Shown here: positions 60,194-64,000 of the stretch, in pieces
How the letters are laid out: each line of letters begins with the position of its first letter
Numbering within the stretch: the stretch's first letter is position 1
Source: Vibrio comitans
GTDB lineage: Bacteria; Pseudomonadota; Gammaproteobacteria; Enterobacterales; Vibrionaceae
Direction of reading: 5' to 3'
DNA length: 64,000 nucleotides
Assembly (NCBI GenBank): GCA_024346835.1
Contig: AP024866.1
Span: 434,001 to 498,000, forward strand
The notes under the pieces: generated by a model
Databases searched by the model: none
Told to the model about the DNA's origin: nothing
Seen by the model: the letters and a program-made list of their open reading frames with translations, nothing else
Made by a program: the position numbers and the translations under genes

Positions 60194-61618
60194 ATGAGCA
60201 AAGAAATTAAAGCCCAAGTTGTAGTACTTGGTTCAGGTCCTGCTGGATACTCTGCCGCTTTCCGTTGCGCAGATTTAGGTCTTGAAACTGTACTTGTTGA
60301 ACGCTACAGCACTCTAGGTGGTGTTTGTCTGAACGTGGGTTGTATCCCATCGAAAGCACTTCTTCACGTTTCTAAAGTTATCGAAGAAGCAAAAGCGATG
60401 GCTGAGCACGGTGTTGTATTTGGTGAACCAACAACAGACATCAGCAAAATCCGCATCTGGAAAGAGAAGGTTGTAGACCAACTGACTGGCGGCCTTAACG
60501 GCATGGCTAAGATGCGTAAAGTAACTGTTGTAAATGGTTTCGGTAAATTCACTGGCCCTAACACTATCCAAGTGGAAGGCGAAGAATCAACGACTGTTAA
60601 CTTTGACAACGCAATCATTGCTGCGGGTTCTCGCCCAATCAAACTGCCGTTCATTCCACATGAAGACCCACGTATTTGGGATTCTACGGATGCACTAGAA
60701 CTGAAAGAAGTACCAGAAAAACTACTTATCATGGGTGGTGGTATCATCGGTCTTGAGATGGGTACGGTATACCACTCTCTAGGTTCTAAAGTTGACGTTG
60801 TTGAGATGTTCGATCAAGTTATCCCAGCAGCAGACAAAGACATCGTTAAAGTCTTCACTAAGCGCATTAAAGACAAGTTCAAGCTAATGCTTGAGACTAA
60901 AGTGACTGCAGTTGAAGCGAAAGAAGATGGCATCTACGTATCAATGGAAGGCAAAAAAGCACCAGCAGAAGCTGAGCGCTACGATGCTGTTCTTGTTGCT
61001 ATCGGTCGTGTACCAAATGGTGCACTAATCGACGCTGAAAAAGCGGGTATCGAAGTAGATGAGCGTGGCTTCATCAACGTTGATAAGCAGATGCGTACTA
61101 ACGTACCACACATTCACGCTATCGGTGACGTTGTTGGCCAACCAATGCTTGCGCACAAAGGTGTGCATGAAGGTCACGTAGCGGCAGAGGTTATCTCTGG
61201 TAAGAAACACTACTTTGACCCTAAAGTTATTCCTTCAATTGCTTACACTGAGCCAGAAGTGGCATGGGTAGGTAAGACTGAGAAAGAAGCGAAGGCTGAA
61301 GGCATCAACTACGAAGTTTCTACTTTCCCTTGGGCTGCTTCTGGTCGTGCAATCGCATCAGATTGTGCTGACGGTATGACTAAGATGATCTTCGATAAAG
61401 ATACTCATCGCGTAATCGGTGGTGCTGTTGTTGGTACTAACGGTGGTGAGCTTCTTGGTGAAATCGGTCTAGCTATCGAGATGGGTTGTGATGCGGAAGA
61501 TATCGCTCTAACTATCCACGCTCACCCAACACTGCATGAGTCTGTTGGTCTAGCAGCTGAAGTATTCGAAGGTTCAATCACTGACCTTCCAAACAAGAAA
61601 GCAGTGAAGAAGAAGTAA
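60194..61618 (+). CDS. lpdA: Dihydrolipoamide dehydrogenase E3
   Basis: FAD enzyme that reoxidises the lipoyl groups of pyruvate and 2-oxoglutarate dehydrogenases and of the glycine cleavage system. The 474 residues have the FAD site VLGSGPAGYSAAF (11-23), the redox disulfide Cys45/Cys50 in GGVCLNVGCIPSKALL, the NAD site MGGGIIGLEMGTV and the C-terminal His444/His448-Glu449 in AHPTLHESVG. The start follows AAGAGGT. Separate terminators before and after suggest that it can be transcribed alone. Confidence 0.98.
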   Translation: MSKEIKAQVVVLGSGPAGYSAAFRCADLGLETVLVERYSTLGGVCLNVGCIPSKALLHVSKVIEEAKAMAEHGVVFGEPTTDISKIRIWKEKVVDQLTGGLNGMAKMRKVTVVNGFGKFTGPNTIQVEGEESTTVNFDNAIIAAGSRPIKLPFIPHEDPRIWDSTDALELKEVPEKLLIMGGGIIGLEMGTVYHSLGSKVDVVEMFDQVIPAADKDIVKVFTKRIKDKFKLMLETKVTAVEAKEDGIYVSMEGKKAPAEAERYDAVLVAIGRVPNGALIDAEKAGIEVDERGFINVDKQMRTNVPHIHAIGDVVGQPMLAHKGVHEGHVAAEVISGKKHYFDPKVIPSIAYTEPEVAWVGKTEKEAKAEGINYEVSTFPWAASGRAIASDCADGMTKMIFDKDTHRVIGGAVVGTNGGELLGEIGLAIEMGCDAEDIALTIHAHPTLHESVGLAAEVFEGSITDLPNKKAVKKK

Positions 61619-61650
61619 TTTCTTATTTGCTGAACAATGTGTTTGAAAAT

Positions 61651-61680
61651 AAAACCCAGCTTTTTAGCTGGGTTTTTTTT
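61651..61680 (+). terminator. Intrinsic terminator after lpdA
   Basis: An 11-bp stem (AAAACCCAGCT at 61651-61661 with AGCTGGGTTTT at 61666-61676, loop TTTT) continues into eight T in total. Confidence 0.92.
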
Positions 61681-61828
61681 CGGTTTCAAACATTGTTTGT
61701 TACAATGCTCGCCCATTTTAAGCTCAACGACTTTTTTGAGCCCACCTTGCCATTCAAATGCAAAAATTTGCGACAGTATGGTACTGGGTGGCTATAGTTG
61801 ATGCGAGTCCAGTAAACGAGAGAACAGT

Positions 61829-62356
61829 ATGAAACATACCGTAGAAGTGATGATCTCTGAACAAGAGGTTCAAGAACGAGTACAACAGCTTGGTGCATTG
61901 ATTAATGAGCACTATAAAGATAGTGAAGAGCTAGTTATGGTAGGCCTTCTACGTGGCTCATTTGTATTTATGGCTGACTTGTCTCGCGCAGTTACGGTAA
62001 ACCACAGTGTTGATTTCATGACAGCCTCTAGCTACGGCAACACCATGGAAAGCTCACGTGATGTGCGTATCTTGAAAGACCTTGATGATGACATCAAAGG
62101 CAAGGATGTACTGCTGGTGGAAGACATCATTGATACGGGCAACACACTAAGTAAGGTGTGCGAAATCTTATCTATCCGCGAGCCTAACTCTATTCAAATC
62201 GCGACTCTGCTTGATAAACCTTCTCGCCGAGAAGTTAAGGTTGACGTGAAATGGATTGGTTTTGAAATCCCAGATGAATTTGTTGTGGGCGTGGGCATCG
62301 ATTACGCTCAGAAATATCGTAACTTGCCATACATCGGTAAAGTCGTACCGTTATAA
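61829..62356 (+). CDS. hpt: Hypoxanthine phosphoribosyltransferase
   Basis: Purine salvage enzyme that converts hypoxanthine (and guanine) to IMP (GMP) with PRPP. The 175 residues have the PRPP-binding motif [17 protein letters not shown] (about 92-108), the [16 protein letters not shown] loop and the C-terminal [21 protein letters not shown]. The start ATG follows GAGAACAG. A TACAAT -10-like box lies at 61701, inside a small inverted repeat. It shares a terminator with the convergent carbonic anhydrase gene. Confidence 0.95.
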   Translation: MKHTVEVMISEQEVQERVQQLGALINEHYKDSEELVMVGLLRGSFVFMADLSRAVTVNHSVDFMTASSYGNTMESSRDVRILKDLDDDIKGKDVLLVEDIIDTGNTLSKVCEILSIREPNSIQIATLLDKPSRREVKVDVKWIGFEIPDEFVVGVGIDYAQKYRNLPYIGKVVPL

Positions 62357-62371
62357 TTACTAACATAAGAT

Positions 62372-62404
62372 AAAAAAATACCCGCATAAAGCGGGTATTC
62401 ATTT
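62372..62404. terminator. Bidirectional terminator between hpt and can
   Basis: A 9-bp stem (AATACCCGC at 62377-62385 with GCGGGTATT at 62391-62399) is preceded by seven A and followed by a T-rich stretch, so it can act for both converging genes. Confidence 0.8.
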
Positions 62405-62416
62405 TATGAGGGGTAA

Positions 62417-63067
62417 TTAATCCGATTTTAGGATTTTAGCCATAGCTACAGGGAAGTTTGCCTCGAGGGTTTCCTTGCTTGAGCAACGAACACCTAGGTC
62501 TTCTAACTTACCATCGCCAATGCCGTAGACAACGCCATGAATCTCAACGTCTTGGCCTCGTTCCCATGCAGATTGCATGATAGTTGAGTGGCCTAAGTTG
62601 TAGACTTGTCCTGCTACGTTGATTTCGCAAAGCTTATTTGAACGCTCTTCTTCAGAAAGAACATCAAGGTATTCACGATGCTTTAGGTAGAGGTCGCGAA
62701 TATGCAACAACCAGTTATTGATAAGGCCTAGTTTAGGGTTATCAATAGAGGCATTAACGCCACCACAACCGTAGTGGCCGCAAATAATAATGTGTTTAAC
62801 TTTCAACACATCTACGGCATATTGAACAACAGACAAGCAGTTCAAGTCCGTATGTATTACCTGGTTTGCTACGTTTCGGTGAACAAATAGTTCTCCAGAA
62901 TAAAGCCCTGTAAGGCGTTCTGCTGGAACTCGGCTATCAGAGCATCCTATCCATAGGAAGTCAGGGTTTTGTCCCTGCGCCAATGTAGTAAAGTACTCAG
63001 GCTCATCAGCTGTGCGAGATTTTGACCATTTGGAATTATTCTCAAATAACTGTTTAATTTCTGGCAT
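62417..63067 (-). CDS. can: Beta-class carbonic anhydrase
   Basis: Hydrates CO2 to bicarbonate, supplying carboxylases in ambient air. The 216 residues carry the zinc ligands Cys42, His98 and Cys101 ([13 protein letters not shown] and [13 protein letters not shown]), with Asp44/Arg46 as the catalytic dyad. The length matches E. coli Can (YadF). It diverges from the ABC transporter gene, the same can-yadG arrangement as in E. coli. Confidence 0.96.
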   Translation of the reverse strand: MPEIKQLFENNSKWSKSRTADEPEYFTTLAQGQNPDFLWIGCSDSRVPAERLTGLYSGELFVHRNVANQVIHTDLNCLSVVQYAVDVLKVKHIIICGHYGCGGVNASIDNPKLGLINNWLLHIRDLYLKHREYLDVLSEEERSNKLCEINVAGQVYNLGHSTIMQSAWERGQDVEIHGVVYGIGDGKLEDLGVRCSSKETLEANFPVAMAKILKSD

Positions 63068-63094
63068 GTTAAGTCCTTTTTTGAATCTTGGGTT

Positions 63095-63122
63095 ACTATA
63101 CCTAAAATTCGCTCAAATCAAA
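63095..63122 (-). promoter_or_regulatory. Possible can promoter
   Basis: On the minus strand TTTGAT (63122-63117) and TATAGT (63100-63095) are 16 bases apart, about 30 bases before the can start. The -10 is good and the -35 fair. Confidence 0.4.
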
Positions 63123-63161
63123 TCGGATTTGTGACAAATAACCACTAAGTATCAAATTCAT

Positions 63162-64000
63162 ATGTACGCATTAGAAATAGAAAATCTACGTAAAACTTAT
63201 AAGGGTGGCTTTGAGGCACTTAAGGGCGTTTCGCTTCGCGTTAAAAAAGGTGACTTCTACGCGTTGCTTGGTCCCAATGGTGCAGGCAAATCCACCACCA
63301 TTGGTATTATCTCGTCTTTGGTGAATAAAACCTCGGGTGAGGTGACTGTATTTGGACACAACATTAGTAAAGATTTAGAGTTGGCCAAACAGCACTTAGG
63401 CTTGGTTCCTCAAGAATTCAACTTCAATATGTTCGAAACAGTAGAGCAAATTGTGTTGCAGCAAGCCGGTTACTACGGTGTTTCACGCGAAGATGCGAAG
63501 CACAGAGCAGACAAGTACCTAAAGCAGCTAGATCTATGGGATAAACGCAGTGAGCGAGCTCGAAGCCTTTCTGGTGGTATGAAGCGTCGTTTGATGATTG
63601 CTCGCGCTTTAATGCACGAACCAAAGTTGTTGATCCTTGATGAGCCTACCGCGGGTGTCGATATCGAACTGCGTCGCTCAATGTGGGAGTTCTTGCAGAA
63701 AATCAACAAGGAAGGGATCACCATTATCCTTACCACCCACTATCTAGAAGAAGCCGAAATGTTGTGTCGCAACATTGGTATCATCAACCGTGGTGAGCTA
63801 ATCGAAGACACCAGCATGAAGAGCCTGCTTAATAAACTGCAAGTAGAGACGTTTATCCTTGATCTAGAAGAGGGCGTTGAGCCTGCTCAACTTGACGATG
63901 TAGTAAGTCAGCACCTTGAGAATGGGTCTTTAGAGATAGAGTTAAAGAAAGAGCAGGGGCTTAACCATGTATTCTCACAGTTAACCGACGCTGGGGTGAA
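63162..64000 (+). CDS. yadG: ABC transporter ATP-binding protein (YadG-like), 5' part
   Basis: ATPase of an ABC-2 type exporter; the gene runs past the end of the window after about 279 codons. The start ATG at 63162 opens MYALEIENLRKTYKGG. Walker A is GPNGAGKST (37-45), the Q-loop lies in LGLVPQEFNFNMF, the signature is LSGGMKRRL (about 137), Walker B is LLILDEPTAGVD and the H-loop is TTHYLEEAE. In E. coli, yadG is followed by the permease gene yadH; that part is not visible here. The substrate is unknown. Confidence 0.9.
   Translation, partial: MYALEIENLRKTYKGGFEALKGVSLRVKKGDFYALLGPNGAGKSTTIGIISSLVNKTSGEVTVFGHNISKDLELAKQHLGLVPQEFNFNMFETVEQIVLQQAGYYGVSREDAKHRADKYLKQLDLWDKRSERARSLSGGMKRRLMIARALMHEPKLLILDEPTAGVDIELRRSMWEFLQKINKEGITIILTTHYLEEAEMLCRNIGIINRGELIEDTSMKSLLNKLQVETFILDLEEGVEPAQLDDVVSQHLENGSLEIELKKEQGLNHVFSQLTDAGV

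Overview
This window is a 64 kb piece of a gammaproteobacterial chromosome, almost certainly Vibrionaceae and most likely Vibrio. I did not run a search; the assignment rests on gene order and protein character. Pointers are the Era N-terminal extension, oadGAB beside the csrA-linked Ser/Arg tRNA cluster, the M16 protease-gshA-luxS order, pilABCD next to nadC-ampD-pdhR-aceEF-lpdA, and a strong preference for CTA/CTT leucine codons in highly expressed genes. Nearly all of it is conserved core genome. I see no insertion sequence, prophage, integron, CRISPR array, toxin-antitoxin pair or defence island, and no gene-free stretch over 300 bases outside the tRNA array.

Layout. 1-4666 (+): tail of lepA, then lepB-rnc-era-recO-pdxJ-acpS. 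4663-7422 (-): barA, whose stop overlaps the acpS stop. 7598-15269 (+): rlmD, relA, mazG, pyrG, eno. 15495-21258 (+): ftsB-ispD-ispF-truD-surE-pcm-nlpD-rpoS. 21347-23914 (-): mutS. 23997-30546 (+): pncC, recA with a LexA box, recX, alaS, an aspartokinase, csrA. 30731-31514: two tRNA-Ser(GCU) and four tRNA-Arg(ACG). 31787-35015 (+): oadGAB, the sodium-pumping oxaloacetate decarboxylase. 35222-40777 (+): a YqaA-like membrane protein, an M16 lipoprotein protease, gshA, luxS. 40845-42977 (-): a CNNM/CBS protein and a CcsA-like protein. 43128-46762 (+): ffh, then rpsP-rimM-trmD-rplS. 46874-53712 (-): yacG, zapD, coaE, pilD, pilC, pilB, pilA, nadC. 53810-62356 (+): ampD, pdhR-aceE-aceF, lpdA, hpt. 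62417-63067 (-): beta-carbonic anhydrase. 63162-64000 (+): start of an ABC exporter ATPase gene.

How the genes fit together. Several blocks are coherent units: ribosome, RNA and membrane biogenesis (lepB to acpS; ffh; rpsP operon); stress and global regulation (barA, relA, rpoS, csrA, luxS); DNA repair (recO, mutS, recA/recX); pyruvate and oxaloacetate metabolism (pdhR-aceEF-lpdA, oadGAB, eno); and the competence-type IV pilus (pilABCD).

No undescribed multi-gene system is visible. The observations worth following are regulatory: a CRP-like site set against the pyrG promoter, a stacked operator region upstream of pdhR, an inverted repeat in the lpdA leader, a 5' hairpin on the oad transcript, and small hairpins at a constant distance upstream of all four tRNA-Arg copies.
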